From: Dyadobacter sp. LHD-138
GTDB lineage: Bacteria > Bacteroidota > Bacteroidia > Cytophagales > Spirosomataceae
Direction: 5' to 3'
Length of the DNA: 64,000 nt
NCBI RefSeq assembly: GCF_030929615.1
Contig: NZ_JAVFVU010000012.1
Location: 62,001 to 126,000 of the forward strand
Below are positions 17,549 through 27,234 of this stretch, piece by piece (position 1 is the first letter of the stretch; each line of letters begins with the position of its first letter). Below the pieces are notes generated by a model that saw only the letters and a list, made by a program, of their open reading frames with translations, ran no database searches and had not been told where the DNA came from. The translations under genes were made by a program, and so were the position numbers.

Positions 17549-20473
17549 ATGAAAGCACTGCTTTATGTAAAGAAATTTACCCTGTTCGTACTGCTGATTA
17601 CTCCCGTGCTGAGCTTTGGCCAGGGAAATAATTTCATTGAAATTTCCGGAAAAATTATTGACAAAGGAGATAAGACCACACTACCAGGAGTAAGTGTGCT
17701 TATTAAAGGTACCGTTGCAGGAACGACTACCGATAATGACGGAAGTTTCAAACTACGCTCAAAAGCCAAATATCCTTTCACATTGATTATCTCAAGTGTT
17801 GGATTTCAGACGCAGGAATTTGAAGTTTCCAGTCCTGGTTCCAACATCAATGTTGAGCTCGTAACACAAACACAGCTGGCTCAGGAAATTGTGGTAACGG
17901 CTTCACGGGTGGAAGAAAGTATTCTGAAATCACCCGTTGCCATTGCAAAACTGGATATCCGTGCAATCCGGGAATCTCCTTCACCATCCTTTTACGATGC
18001 ACTTGAAAATGTAAAAGGCGTACAAATGACGACTTCAAGTCTGACTTTTAAAATACCTAACACCCGCGGGTTCAATATCCCGAGTAACTACCGATTCATG
18101 CAGTTGGTCGATGGTATTGACATGCAGGCGGCCACGCTGGGGGTACCGCTGGGAAACGCAATCGGGCCGACAGAACTTGACATTGCCAGTGTGGAAATCA
18201 CACCCGGCGCGGCATCTGCGCTGTATGGTTTGAACGCGATTAACGGGATGTCTAACCTTTTGACAAAAAGTCCTTTCTTTTATCAGGGATTAAGTATTTA
18301 TCAGAAAACCGGTGTTAACCACGTAGGCGGAACGGGACGCGATGCAAGTGTTTTAACAGAAACGGCTATACGTTACGCCAAAGCTTTTAACAACAAATTC
18401 GCTTTCAAGGTCAATTTCAGTTATATGAAAGGAACCGACTGGCTGGCGGATACGCGTCTGGATCAAAATCCAAATAACCTAAAAAGTGCCAACCCAAGCT
18501 TCTCTACGCTGAATGGTGCAAACAATGCGGCTTTTGATGGCTGGAATAAATATGGCGACGACGTGCTTGCAGGCAGCAACACGGTTTCGGTCAGCGGCCT
18601 GAACATTAACGGAAAAGCAAATCAGACCTTGAACGTAGCCCGCACGGGTTATTGGGAAAAAGATCTTGTCAGCCCGAATGTTGATAACCTTAAATTTGAC
18701 GCGGCATTGCATTATCGCCTGAGCGACAAAGCAGAACTTTCATATAGCTATCGCATCGGTAAAATGGACGGTGTTTTTCAGCGTGGAAATAAGATCCAGC
18801 TTGATAACGTGATCGTTCAAAACCACAAACTGGAATTAAAAGGAGCCAACTTCCTGGTACGTGCCTACATGTCGTCAGAAGATTCGGGAGACTCTTTCAA
18901 CGTGAAACCTCTTGCTGACAATATGGATCTGTCTACCGGAGGAAGCGGTTCTGTCTGGAGTGCGGCCTATAAAACTGCGTTGAATAAATATGCAACCGAC
19001 AATGGAGGGGCCTTAAATGATGGGAACCTTGCCGCAGCAACAGCTTCTGCCCGCCAGATTGCCGATGCAAACCGCGCCGTTCCTGGTACCAAGGCATTTG
19101 AAGATCAAAAAGCATTGATCCGCAGCATCAACAACTGGGATATCAAATCATCCACCATTCCGGATGCTCCTGTTTCAGGTGGCGCTGCCCTGATCCAGAA
19201 AAGTCATTTGTATCACGTTGAAGGCCAGTGGGATCTTTCAAAATATACCAAAGTTTTTGATTTACTGATCGGTGGAGATGCACGTTTGTATGAAATCATC
19301 CCGGACGGAAACAACTTTGTTGACTTCTCACGCCCGATCGCTGACCGTGGTAAAGTTTTGGAAAACGGTACCTATGGCAAGAATATCGACTACAAAAAAA
19401 TCGGTGGTTTTGCACAGGTGACTAAAACACTTTTCGCGGAGAAACTTAAATTATTCGGTTCGCTGCGTTTTGACTACAATCCTGAATTCAAACCAATTCT
19501 GACACCGCGTCTGGCTGCCGTTTATTCCCCTGATAAAAGCAACAATTTCCGTTTCACTTACCAGCAGGGATATCGCTTCCCCGGTTTGTTTGAAGCATTG
19601 TCTTACGTAAACAACGGACGGGTAAAACGTGTAGGAAGCCTTCCTTACATCAACGAAGGGCTTGGATATCTTGACAACAGCTACACACGGGCTTCGGGTG
19701 TAGTCTTTAATGCAGCCGTGAATGCTGCCGTTGCAGCGGGTGCAAATCGTAATGAGGCAGCGCTGGCAAACCGCAATTTACTTGTGAAAGCGCAGCTTGA
19801 AAAAGGTCGCCCGGAAGGAATTCATTCTTTTGAATTCGGATACAAAAGCGTATTCCTGAACAATACATTGGTTTTTGACTTTGATGCCTATACCAACACG
19901 TATGATGGGTTCCTTGGCCAGGTGCAGGTGGACGTTCCGAAAGGACAGACCGTTGGTACTGACGCAGCCGTTTTGGCCATGTTAGATGCCAACAGAGACT
20001 CCGGTCAGGATCGTTACCGTGTTTATACCAATGCAAAAAACAAATACAGAAACTATGGTTCTGCTTTGGGACTGACGTATAATTTTTATAAAAACTATAC
20101 GGTTTCGGGTAATACCAGTTTCAATAAAATTAAAAGTAACGCAACAACGGATATCTTCGTTACCGGATTTAACACGCCGGAGTGGACGACCAATATCCAG
20201 TTTGGAAACCGCCAGATCGCTAAAAACCTAGGTTTCAGTGTAGTTTACAGATGGCAGCAAAAATTCCTTTGGGAAAGTCCTCTGGTTAACGGAAATGTTC
20301 CGGCAATCCATACTTTCGATGCACAGGTTACTTACAAAGTACCTTCGATTAAAGGATCGGTGAAAGTAGGTGGCAGCAATATTTTCAATAACAACTACAT
20401 CCAGTATGCTGGTGGGCCAACACTTGGCGGCCTTTATTACGTCGCCATTACTTTTGATAATCTATTGAATTAA
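17549..20473 (+). CDS. TonB-dependent outer-membrane receptor (candidate Cys/sulfur-regulated)
   Basis: A 974-residue outer-membrane transporter. The signal peptide is MKALLYVKKFTLFVLLITPV and ends near LSFGQ. Residues about 30-115 form a carboxypeptidase-like regulatory domain (LPGVSVLIKGTVAGTTTDNDG), followed by a TonB-box-like QEIVVTASR, a plug domain (DALENVKGVQ, GAASALYGLNAINGM) and a 22-strand barrel ending in an aromatic-rich strand. There is no SusD partner, so it is not a classical glycan SusC. The substrate is unknown. The upstream leader with its Cys-codon peptide suggests control by cysteine or sulfur supply, which is inference. A terminator follows the gene, so the next receptor is probably a separate transcript. 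Confidence 0.92.
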   Translation: MKALLYVKKFTLFVLLITPVLSFGQGNNFIEISGKIIDKGDKTTLPGVSVLIKGTVAGTTTDNDGSFKLRSKAKYPFTLIISSVGFQTQEFEVSSPGSNINVELVTQTQLAQEIVVTASRVEESILKSPVAIAKLDIRAIRESPSPSFYDALENVKGVQMTTSSLTFKIPNTRGFNIPSNYRFMQLVDGIDMQAATLGVPLGNAIGPTELDIASVEITPGAASALYGLNAINGMSNLLTKSPFFYQGLSIYQKTGVNHVGGTGRDASVLTETAIRYAKAFNNKFAFKVNFSYMKGTDWLADTRLDQNPNNLKSANPSFSTLNGANNAAFDGWNKYGDDVLAGSNTVSVSGLNINGKANQTLNVARTGYWEKDLVSPNVDNLKFDAALHYRLSDKAELSYSYRIGKMDGVFQRGNKIQLDNVIVQNHKLELKGANFLVRAYMSSEDSGDSFNVKPLADNMDLSTGGSGSVWSAAYKTALNKYATDNGGALNDGNLAAATASARQIADANRAVPGTKAFEDQKALIRSINNWDIKSSTIPDAPVSGGAALIQKSHLYHVEGQWDLSKYTKVFDLLIGGDARLYEIIPDGNNFVDFSRPIADRGKVLENGTYGKNIDYKKIGGFAQVTKTLFAEKLKLFGSLRFDYNPEFKPILTPRLAAVYSPDKSNNFRFTYQQGYRFPGLFEALSYVNNGRVKRVGSLPYINEGLGYLDNSYTRASGVVFNAAVNAAVAAGANRNEAALANRNLLVKAQLEKGRPEGIHSFEFGYKSVFLNNTLVFDFDAYTNTYDGFLGQVQVDVPKGQTVGTDAAVLAMLDANRDSGQDRYRVYTNAKNKYRNYGSALGLTYNFYKNYTVSGNTSFNKIKSNATTDIFVTGFNTPEWTTNIQFGNRQIAKNLGFSVVYRWQQKFLWESPLVNGNVPAIHTFDAQVTYKVPSIKGSVKVGGSNIFNNNYIQYAGGPTLGGLYYVAITFDNLLN

Positions 20474-20502
20474 AGGGTCACAAAATTTCCAAGAAATAAC
20501 AG

Positions 20503-20537
20503 AAGGGGCAAGGGTTAAGTTAACTCTTGCTCTTTTT
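20503..20537 (+). terminator. Rho-independent terminator after first TonB receptor
   Basis: A G-rich left arm (AAGGGGCAAGGGTTAA, 20503-20518) pairs with TTAACTCTTGCTCTTT (20520-20535), including G-T pairs, and ends in a T-run. Confidence 0.75.
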
Positions 20538-20703
20538 GGTTTCTTTCATTTCCATTTAGCAACATTATTTTTATACCACGCATCAAATTAATTTAATCCA
20601 ATTTTATAAAATTTAAATCTAATTTATTTTGTTACAGCGTTTGACGCCGCTGTACTGATTTGTGATTGCCATTCAAGTTATTATTCATCAAACAGATCCG
20701 ACT

Positions 20704-23496
20704 ATGAAAAGTTTATTACCCATGAGAAAACTGGAAGCCACAATTTTTCTGTTTTTTGTTCTGACAAACCTAAGCTTTGCCCAATCTTTCGTCCAGGGCG
20801 TTGTAAAAGATGGACAGGAAGTATTACCGGGCGCTTCGGTTTATGTGCAGGGACAGAGTTCCGGCGTAATTACCGATGCGCAAGGTGCCTACAAACTTCC
20901 TTTATCCCCGGGAAGCTATCAGGTAATAGCAAGTTTTGCAGGCTTCGCGCCTAAAACACAGTCTGTGACCCTGGGTAGCGGACAAACACTCGAACTTAAT
21001 TTTAATCTGGAAACAATCTCCCTCGAAGAATTTGTCGTGCTGGGCTCCCGTGGCGAGCCTCGTTCGCAACTTGATACGCCCGTGCCCGTTGATGTTATCG
21101 ACATACAGCGGATCGTGAAAGACGTGGGACAGGTTTCAGTGAACCAGATTTTAAACTACGTCGCGCCGTCTTTTAACTCCAACACGCAGGTTCTTGGAGA
21201 CGGAACAGACCATATTGACCCGGCTTCGCTCCGCGGGCTTGGACCTGATCAGGTTTTGGTTTTGATCAACGGAAAACGCCGGCACAATACGTCGCTGATC
21301 AACATCAACGGTACTTTTGGAAAAGGATCCGTAGGAACGGATTTAAATGCAATTCCTACTTCGGCCATTAAAAAAATAGAAATTCTTCGTGATGGCGCAG
21401 CTGCCCAGTACGGTTCTGATGCCATTGCCGGTGTGATCAATATTATTCTGGAAGACAATGTAAACCAGATCCGCACTAACATCACGACGGGCGGTTATGT
21501 GTCCAAAAATTCCGAAGGAACCATGGACGGCGAAAACGTACAGGCAAACGTAAATTTTGGTTTGCCATTAGGCACCAAGGGCGGTTTCATCAATTTTGCA
21601 GGATCTTTTGATTTCAGAAATCCAACCAACCGGATGAAAGAATTCACCGGCGTTATTTTCAATGATTACAACAACCCGACTTTATACCCAAATCCAACCG
21701 GTGCCGATATCACCAATGCAGAATTGCAAAGGCGGGGACTGCAACGTTCCGATTTTAATTCAAGAATCGGGCAGGCATCCAACCGTGGCGGCGCATTTTC
21801 GTTCAACAGCGTCATTCCTTTACATGATGACGCTGAGTTTTATGCCTTCGGTGGTCTGAATTACCGCAGCGGCGAATCAGCGGCTTTTCGCCGACAGCCG
21901 GCACAAATCACACAGAATATCCAGGAAATTTATCCGCTCGGTTTTCTTCCGTTAATCGGGACGGATAATTATGACCAGTCTTTCGCCACCGGTATCCGTG
22001 GAAAAGTTGGCAAATGGAATGCCGATTTCAGCAACACTTTCGGGCGAAACCAGATCGATTTCACCACCTCCAATGCGCTCAATGCTTCGTTGTTGAAAGC
22101 ATCGCCCACAACCTTCACGGACGGAGGTTACCGTTTTTCCCAAAATACCACGAACCTGGATTTTAACCGCCGGTTTGACGATGTTTTATACGGGTTAAAT
22201 GTGGCTTTCGGTGCCGAGCATCGTTTTGAAAACTACAAGATTATCGAAGGCGAAGAAAATTCGTATGCCGATTATGGCCGGGCTATTAAAGTGGGAACGG
22301 ATGGCGCTGGTAAAGATATTTTAATTCCGGATATTACCGGGAATATCCAGACACGGAAAGCGCAGAACGGTAGTCCTTATGCCGGTGGAGCACAGGCTTT
22401 CCCAGGTTTTCGTCCTGAAAATGCGGTCAATGCTACCCGTACCGCCGTTGCCGCCTATACCGATCTGGAATTTAACTTCACACCATCCTGGCTGGTTGGT
22501 GGTGCATTGCGGTTTGAAAATTATTCAGATTTTGGATCTACCTTAAACTGGAAAATTTCTTCACGTTATAAAATCGGGGAAAACTGGGCTATCCGCGGGG
22601 CTGCGAGTACGGGCTTTCGGGCACCTTCTTTGCATCAGCGTTATTTTAGCGCAACATCCAGTTTATTTATCGACGGACAGATTATCCAGTCCGGAACATT
22701 TACCAACGACAGCCGACCCGCCAAATTACTGGGTATCCCGGCTTTGAAACAGGAAACTTCTAAAAATTACAGTCTTGGTTTAACAGGTAGTTTTGGCAAA
22801 TTTAAACTTACGGTCGACGGCTATTACATTCGCATTGACAACCGTGTGATTTACACGGGCAATTTTACCGGCAGCAACAAACCGGGTGCCAGCGATCAGG
22901 ATAAGGAGATTTACGAACTACTTGATCAGGCGAATGCGCAAACGGCCCGCTTCTTCGCCAATGCCATCGATACGGAAACCAAGGGAATTGATGCGGTGCT
23001 GACCTATACCGAGCGCCTGGGAAAAGGGCGCTTCCGCGCCGATTTAGCGGGCACATTTGTCAAAACGGATGTCGTAGGCCCGATAAAGGCTTCGCCGCTA
23101 CTGGTCGGAAAAGAGAGTATTTATTTTGATAAATCCAGCCGTACTTACTTTGAATCGGCAGTTCCGCGTATTAAAAGCAACCTAACGCTCAGTTATAACC
23201 TGAACAAGTTTGGTCTATTCTTGCGTAATGTGTACTTCGGACCGGTGGATGCTGCCACCAATGTTGACGCGGATGCCCAGACTTTCGGCGGAAAAGTGAT
23301 CACTGATCTTGCCCTGAGTTATGACTTTTTCAAAAGCATTCGTCTGACACTTGGAGCGAATAATTTGCTGGATATTTATCCCGATAAAACCATCGGAGGA
23401 AATACCGGCGCCGGTTATTTTGTGTATTCCCGAACTGGCCAGCAATTTGGTTTTAACGGGCGTTTTCTATTCGCCCGCTTATCGCTGACACTCTAA
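20704..23496 (+). CDS. TonB-dependent outer-membrane receptor
   Basis: A 930-residue receptor. I prefer the ATG at 20704 to a GTG 14 codons upstream because the signal peptide (MKSLLPMRKLEATIFLFFVL, ending LSFAQ) starts close to it. It has a carboxypeptidase-like domain (LPGASVYVQGQSSGVITDAQG), a plug with the blocks LRGLGPDQVLVLINGKRRH and EILRDGAAAQYGSDAIAGVI, and a long barrel. These plug blocks are typical of the large siderophore/sugar-type receptor family found in Proteobacteria and Bacteroidota, and differ from the preceding receptor, so the two are neighbours rather than duplicates. No SusD partner is present. The substrate is unknown. Confidence 0.92.
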   Translation: MKSLLPMRKLEATIFLFFVLTNLSFAQSFVQGVVKDGQEVLPGASVYVQGQSSGVITDAQGAYKLPLSPGSYQVIASFAGFAPKTQSVTLGSGQTLELNFNLETISLEEFVVLGSRGEPRSQLDTPVPVDVIDIQRIVKDVGQVSVNQILNYVAPSFNSNTQVLGDGTDHIDPASLRGLGPDQVLVLINGKRRHNTSLININGTFGKGSVGTDLNAIPTSAIKKIEILRDGAAAQYGSDAIAGVINIILEDNVNQIRTNITTGGYVSKNSEGTMDGENVQANVNFGLPLGTKGGFINFAGSFDFRNPTNRMKEFTGVIFNDYNNPTLYPNPTGADITNAELQRRGLQRSDFNSRIGQASNRGGAFSFNSVIPLHDDAEFYAFGGLNYRSGESAAFRRQPAQITQNIQEIYPLGFLPLIGTDNYDQSFATGIRGKVGKWNADFSNTFGRNQIDFTTSNALNASLLKASPTTFTDGGYRFSQNTTNLDFNRRFDDVLYGLNVAFGAEHRFENYKIIEGEENSYADYGRAIKVGTDGAGKDILIPDITGNIQTRKAQNGSPYAGGAQAFPGFRPENAVNATRTAVAAYTDLEFNFTPSWLVGGALRFENYSDFGSTLNWKISSRYKIGENWAIRGAASTGFRAPSLHQRYFSATSSLFIDGQIIQSGTFTNDSRPAKLLGIPALKQETSKNYSLGLTGSFGKFKLTVDGYYIRIDNRVIYTGNFTGSNKPGASDQDKEIYELLDQANAQTARFFANAIDTETKGIDAVLTYTERLGKGRFRADLAGTFVKTDVVGPIKASPLLVGKESIYFDKSSRTYFESAVPRIKSNLTLSYNLNKFGLFLRNVYFGPVDAATNVDADAQTFGGKVITDLALSYDFFKSIRLTLGANNLLDIYPDKTIGGNTGAGYFVYSRTGQQFGFNGRFLFARLSLTL

Positions 23497-23517
23497 AAAC
23501 GGATAAGCTTTAACAGC

Positions 23518-23563
23518 AAAATGGCTTACTTTCGAATTTTAATCGTCGAAAGTAAGCCATTTT
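23518..23563. terminator. Bidirectional terminator, perfect 18-bp stem
   Basis: Arms at 23518-23535 and 23546-23563 (AAAATGGCTTACTTTCGA and its exact complement) flank a 10-nt loop, with T-runs in both directions. It separates the convergent receptor and MarR-acetyltransferase genes. Confidence 0.93.
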
Positions 23564-24487
23564 TCAGATGTACCGTTCCATTCTGATGTGTTCTATATTT
23601 TCCTCTGTGAAGACATCTCCAAATTGCGAAAACCCGTTTTTCTCATAAAACTTAGCTGCCCTTAACTGCGCATGCAGATAAGCCCTCGCACCTTTCGGCA
23701 GCTCAGCCAAAATCGCTTGCACAAGCGCTCCTCCTACCCCGTTTCCCTGATATGCATTCAGCACGGCAAAACGTTCCAGCTTATAGCCATCTTTTGTTTT
23801 ACGCCAGCGTGCTGTCCCGGCGGGCAGGTCGTTGACTTTTGCCAGAAAATGGGTAGCCTCCTCATTTCCTTCCTCCTCAGCGCCTGCGTTCACATTTTGG
23901 CCGATAACAAAAACCTGGCGGCGGATCGCAAAAGCCGTTTTCAAATCCTCTGCACCCGTTATCTTTCTGACTTCCACATGATCCTTCGTTTCCGTTGCCA
24001 AAGCCGTTTGGTTATTTTCCATAATCGTTAATGCCCTTTCCAGAAAACTCTTTTTTTTGAATGCTGCCTCGACCTCGTTAATGGCGAGCATGATGTTGTT
24101 GGTCGTATCTGTAAGTTCTGTTGCAGCCGCTATCATAATTTGCCAGACAGGCCTCATTTTCGTGATCAACTCTTCGGCTTTTGACGTCAGTTGAATCAAT
24201 CGTTTCCGGTCATCCTTTTTATCTTTTACTGAAATAATCAGCTTCTCTCTTTCCAGCTCTTTTAACAAACTGATGGTGGACGGATGCGCATAACCGATCT
24301 CAGTCGCCAGTTCGCCAATACTTAAACACTTTTTTTGCTCCAAAGTATAAATCACCGGAAACCACTTGGGCTCAAATTCAATACCATTTTCCTTATAAAT
24401 CTGTAAACCATCCTTTCTCAGCCGGTCGCTGATACGCTGCAAACGCGTGGAAATCGCAAGAATACCGGATTGATCGATACTGTTCAT
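23564..24487 (-). CDS. MarR-type regulator fused to a GNAT acetyltransferase
   Basis: A 307-residue two-domain protein. Residues 1-150 are a MarR-like winged helix (CLSIGELATEIGYAHPSTIS as recognition region, then KDKKDDRKRLIQLT as the wing). Residues about 165-307 are a GNAT acetyltransferase (LERFAVLNAYQGNGVGGALV as the acetyl-CoA site, FYEKNGFSQFGD near the end). MarR proteins bind palindromic operators and GNAT domains acetylate small amines or proteins, so the fusion couples sensing and modification. I set the start at 24487 (MNSIDQSG), 1 bp after the upstream stop; an ATG at 24517 inside the upstream gene is the alternative. A palindromic site in the operon promoter suggests autoregulation. 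Confidence 0.87.
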   Translation of the reverse strand: MNSIDQSGILAISTRLQRISDRLRKDGLQIYKENGIEFEPKWFPVIYTLEQKKCLSIGELATEIGYAHPSTISLLKELEREKLIISVKDKKDDRKRLIQLTSKAEELITKMRPVWQIMIAAATELTDTTNNIMLAINEVEAAFKKKSFLERALTIMENNQTALATETKDHVEVRKITGAEDLKTAFAIRRQVFVIGQNVNAGAEEEGNEEATHFLAKVNDLPAGTARWRKTKDGYKLERFAVLNAYQGNGVGGALVQAILAELPKGARAYLHAQLRAAKFYEKNGFSQFGDVFTEENIEHIRMERYI

Positions 24488-24488
24488 A

Positions 24489-24983
24489 TCATTGGATTTC
24501 AAGATGGTAAAAAACATTATCCGCCGACATAATGGGAAAAGTAGCTGGCAGATCCTGTTTGGCTATCGCTACAAAACCATTTCTTTCGTAAAAACGTATC
24601 GCTGCTTTCAAGATGTCAACGGTCCCAAGATACAGGTCGTCGATTCCATTGGCCTTGCTGTAAACAACAAGTTCGTCCAGCAGTTTCTGCGCAATCCCGA
24701 ACTCTTTTCCCCGAAAATCCTTGTTGACAAACATTTTACGGATCACGCCCTTTTTATCGCCAATAGCAATCAAGGCAATCGTCCCGACAACTTTACCCTC
24801 GTGTAAAGCGCCCCAGAAATTGCCTCCCGTCGCGTGATAATTGTTTTCAATATCCAGCAAATCGGGTTGGTCTGCCAGGGTTATCGGCACGCCGAATTCA
24901 ATCTGCTGAATAGGGATGATCAGGTCTACGATCTGTTGGGAATATGCATTACCAACAGGCTCTATGTGAGGTATATTTGACAT
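24489..24983 (-). CDS. GNAT-family N-acetyltransferase
   Basis: A 164-residue single-domain acetyltransferase. The acetyl-CoA binding motif A is visible as RKMFVNKDFRGKEFGIAQKL, and FYERNGFVAI is the motif B region. It would transfer acetyl from acetyl-CoA to an amine on an unknown substrate in the cytoplasm. It is the first gene of a two-gene operon with the MarR-GNAT fusion, nearly overlapping it, so the pair may act on related substrates. Its ATG lies about 18 bp after the -7 box, so the 5' leader is very short. Confidence 0.92.
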   Translation of the reverse strand: MSNIPHIEPVGNAYSQQIVDLIIPIQQIEFGVPITLADQPDLLDIENNYHATGGNFWGALHEGKVVGTIALIAIGDKKGVIRKMFVNKDFRGKEFGIAQKLLDELVVYSKANGIDDLYLGTVDILKAAIRFYERNGFVAIAKQDLPATFPIMSADNVFYHLEIQ

Positions 24984-25000
24984 ACTGCTAAATTTATGTA

Positions 25001-25032
25001 CAAATATATGTAGTTGACTACATAAAATGCAA
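25001..25032 (-). promoter_or_regulatory. Promoter with embedded MarR-type operator
   Basis: On the minus strand a -33 TTG (25030-25032) is followed after 21 bp by -7 TATATTTG (25001-25008). Between and overlapping them lies the perfect palindrome TATGTAGTTGACTACATA (25007-25024, 8-bp half-sites with a 2-bp centre). A repressor bound here would block the promoter of the acetyltransferase/MarR-GNAT operon. Confidence 0.75.
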
Positions 25033-25126
25033 AAAACGAAACTATTAAATTTTCACAGGCTGACAAAAATATGTCTTAAACCACTGTTTTTAAGGACAAT
25101 AAAAATCAGGAAGCGATGGATAAAAT

Positions 25127-25174
25127 CTAAAAAGAAAGAAAAGACTATAAGGCGGTTGTCTTGATTTTATAGTC
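25127..25174 (-). terminator. Terminator after ACT-like gene
   Basis: Arms TTATAGTC (25167-25174) and GACTATAA (25143-25150) flank a 16-nt loop. On the minus strand they are followed by a pyrimidine tract rich in T (to about 25127). It lies 26 bp downstream of the small ACT-like gene. Confidence 0.6.
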
Positions 25175-25200
25175 AGATTCTTGAACCGGGGCCGGAAGCA

Positions 25201-25479
25201 TTAAGGCGTACACCACATTTCTGTGGAAGCAGCGAAGGGATTGGGATGTATTTTTTCTACCGTAGATACTTCACGGTTTGACTGGATAAGCGATACAACA
25301 GCGTCAAGATCGATCAGATGCGCAACTTCGACGCCAAGCACGCCCACAAAGTCTCTGCCTTTGCTGATCAGATTCAGTTGTTTGATCTTCACGCCTTTCA
25401 CCGATTCGATGAGCGAAGTAATCTTGTGAAGACTCAGATTATTCCGGTAGGAAATTTTTATTTGATACGTGTTTTTCAT
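25201..25479 (-). CDS. Small protein with possible ACT-like fold, 92 aa
   Basis: I do not recognise a named family. The 92-residue protein (start MKNTYQIKISYRNNLSLHKI) has an alternating strand-helix pattern (KISYR, HKITSLIESVKG, VKIKQLNLIS, FVGVLGVEVA, DLDAVVSLIQSN, STVEKIHPN) that resembles a beta-alpha-beta-beta-alpha-beta ACT-like ligand-binding fold. No signal peptide or membrane segment is seen. It is a single gene with its own terminator, transcribed away from the acetyltransferase operon promoter region. Its function is unknown. Confidence 0.6.
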   Translation of the reverse strand: MKNTYQIKISYRNNLSLHKITSLIESVKGVKIKQLNLISKGRDFVGVLGVEVAHLIDLDAVVSLIQSNREVSTVEKIHPNPFAASTEMWCTP

Positions 25480-25651
25480 TGGATATGAAGTTTATAGTCA
25501 TTGATGTTGTGATTATTTTGAAATTGTTTCTGCTTATGTTACTCAAATTTACTACTAATTCTCGACTATTCTATATAGTCTACTAATTTTATATATTAAT
25601 AACTTAAATTAATCCGATATTGTACCTAAAACCTGCTTTTCTTCGGCTTAA

Positions 25652-25697
25652 ATTTTGTTTTCTGCCGGAAACCTATGCTTCCGGCGGAAAACAAAAT
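25652..25697 (-). terminator. Terminator after susD-like gene
   Basis: Nearly perfect 19-bp arms (25652-25670 and 25679-25697, one G-T pair) with an 8-nt loop lie 24 bp past the SusD stop. Flanking A/T runs support termination on the minus strand. Confidence 0.75.
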
Positions 25698-25720
25698 CTG
25701 CTTGTTATATCTTTTTAACC

Positions 25721-27166
25721 TTACTGAGCGTCAAACCATAGTTTGGTTGTCAGCTTATCTTCTCCCTGGTTTGCCACAGCCGCCTTATAATTGGTGCTGT
25801 TCAATGCCTGCTCGCCTGTCGGATAAGTCAATCGCGATGGGAATTTTCCATTCAACACACCTGCATAAGCCGGTTTGAGTTGCGGATAATCGAGTCTTCT
25901 CCACTCTGCATAGGCTTCAAGTCCCTGACTGAACAATGCCAGCCACTTCTGGTCACCAATTGATTTTTTATAATTAGCCGCATTGTAAGCCACGGATGGT
26001 TGTGCCAGGTAGGTTGCAATATCTCCGCTGCTGATTTTAAACTGCTGCAAAGAAGCCGTGATCGCCTGCTGATATAACGCGCCCGCATCACCGGAAGTAA
26101 AATTACGCTGGGCCGCTTCCGCCAGGTTGAAAAGTACTTCCGAATAGCTTAGAAACACAGCTGGTGACGTCGGTGCAGTGAAATAATCGCCCAGTTTAGA
26201 AGTTTTTGTAAACCCAAGTTTGGCTGCTGAATCCGCAAGCAAACCATTTGTCACGCCCACATAACCAGTTGGCGTCGCATCAACCGTTTTGTTTGCAAAA
26301 ACAGCCAGACGCGGATCTTTTAGTTCCTGGAGTTTGTCAATCACGGATTTACTTACGCGGTAATCATCACGGGTTTCACGGTCTTTTGAAACCGGGTTCT
26401 GGTTTGGCGAGCTCAGGTAATTCAACTGGGCAATCTCATCGTTGCTCGCAATAAGCAGACTTGGGTTTGCAGCCAGCTCCGTTACCACGGCCTTTGCCGT
26501 TACCGGGTCTTTGTCAGCGATTCGCAATGCGATTCTCAGACGAAGCGAATTGGCAAATTTTTTCCATTTTGTCAGATTTCCATTGTAAACAAGATCCCCG
26601 CTGATCGGGCTTCCGCTGGTATTGATCAAATCCGACGCTTTTTTCAGATCAGCCAATAAACCCAGATAAACATCCTTTTGGGCATCGTATTTAGGTGTAA
26701 GAAATTGTTCGATTTTCACCGCCTGGCTATAAGGAATATCTCCGTATAAATCTGTCAGCAACTGAAATGACCACGATTTTAAGATCAGCCCGACAGCCTG
26801 GTAATTCACATTTCCTGACTCTTCTCCGAGCTTGATCACCTTATCGAAATCGGTCAGGCCCAGCGAATAAAAATTTGTCCAGACATTCTGAATATTTGTT
26901 ACGCTGGCCGTGTATTTATCGGGATCTGTATACTGAATTTTTGCCCAATGCTGTACATACAAGGTCGTCGTTTCCATTGAAGCATCAGAACCCAGGATAA
27001 TATCGGCATTGGATTTGATCGCATTGGCAAGCAAATAATCCGGCTGGGCAATGATTGCCTCGTTTGGATTTTTGTTCACATCTTCAAGATCATCCTGGCA
27101 CGCCCCTAAAAAACCTGCAAGTGCCAAAGTGAAAACGCTTCTGAAAATTATATTTTTATGATTCAT
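25721..27166 (-). CDS. SusD-like outer-membrane nutrient-binding lipoprotein
   Basis: A 481-residue lipoprotein of the SusD-like_2 type. The start at 27166 (MNHKNIIFRSVFTLALAGFL) gives a lipobox GAC just before the acidic DDLEDVNKNP tail. Family blocks include PDYLLANAIKSNADI and YVQHWAKIQYTDPDKY. It binds substrate at the outer-membrane surface and forms a lid over the SusC transporter encoded just upstream (210 bp away). No glycoside hydrolase or peptidase of the locus is adjacent, so the substrate class cannot be assigned; SusD-like_2 members are known in both glycan and peptide uptake systems. Confidence 0.93.
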   Translation of the reverse strand: MNHKNIIFRSVFTLALAGFLGACQDDLEDVNKNPNEAIIAQPDYLLANAIKSNADIILGSDASMETTTLYVQHWAKIQYTDPDKYTASVTNIQNVWTNFYSLGLTDFDKVIKLGEESGNVNYQAVGLILKSWSFQLLTDLYGDIPYSQAVKIEQFLTPKYDAQKDVYLGLLADLKKASDLINTSGSPISGDLVYNGNLTKWKKFANSLRLRIALRIADKDPVTAKAVVTELAANPSLLIASNDEIAQLNYLSSPNQNPVSKDRETRDDYRVSKSVIDKLQELKDPRLAVFANKTVDATPTGYVGVTNGLLADSAAKLGFTKTSKLGDYFTAPTSPAVFLSYSEVLFNLAEAAQRNFTSGDAGALYQQAITASLQQFKISSGDIATYLAQPSVAYNAANYKKSIGDQKWLALFSQGLEAYAEWRRLDYPQLKPAYAGVLNGKFPSRLTYPTGEQALNSTNYKAAVANQGEDKLTTKLWFDAQ

Positions 27167-27234
27167 TATTTCTGTTATTAAACAATGGTTCAATATGATT
27201 TATATTGAGTATGACAAAAAACTTGATATTTTGT

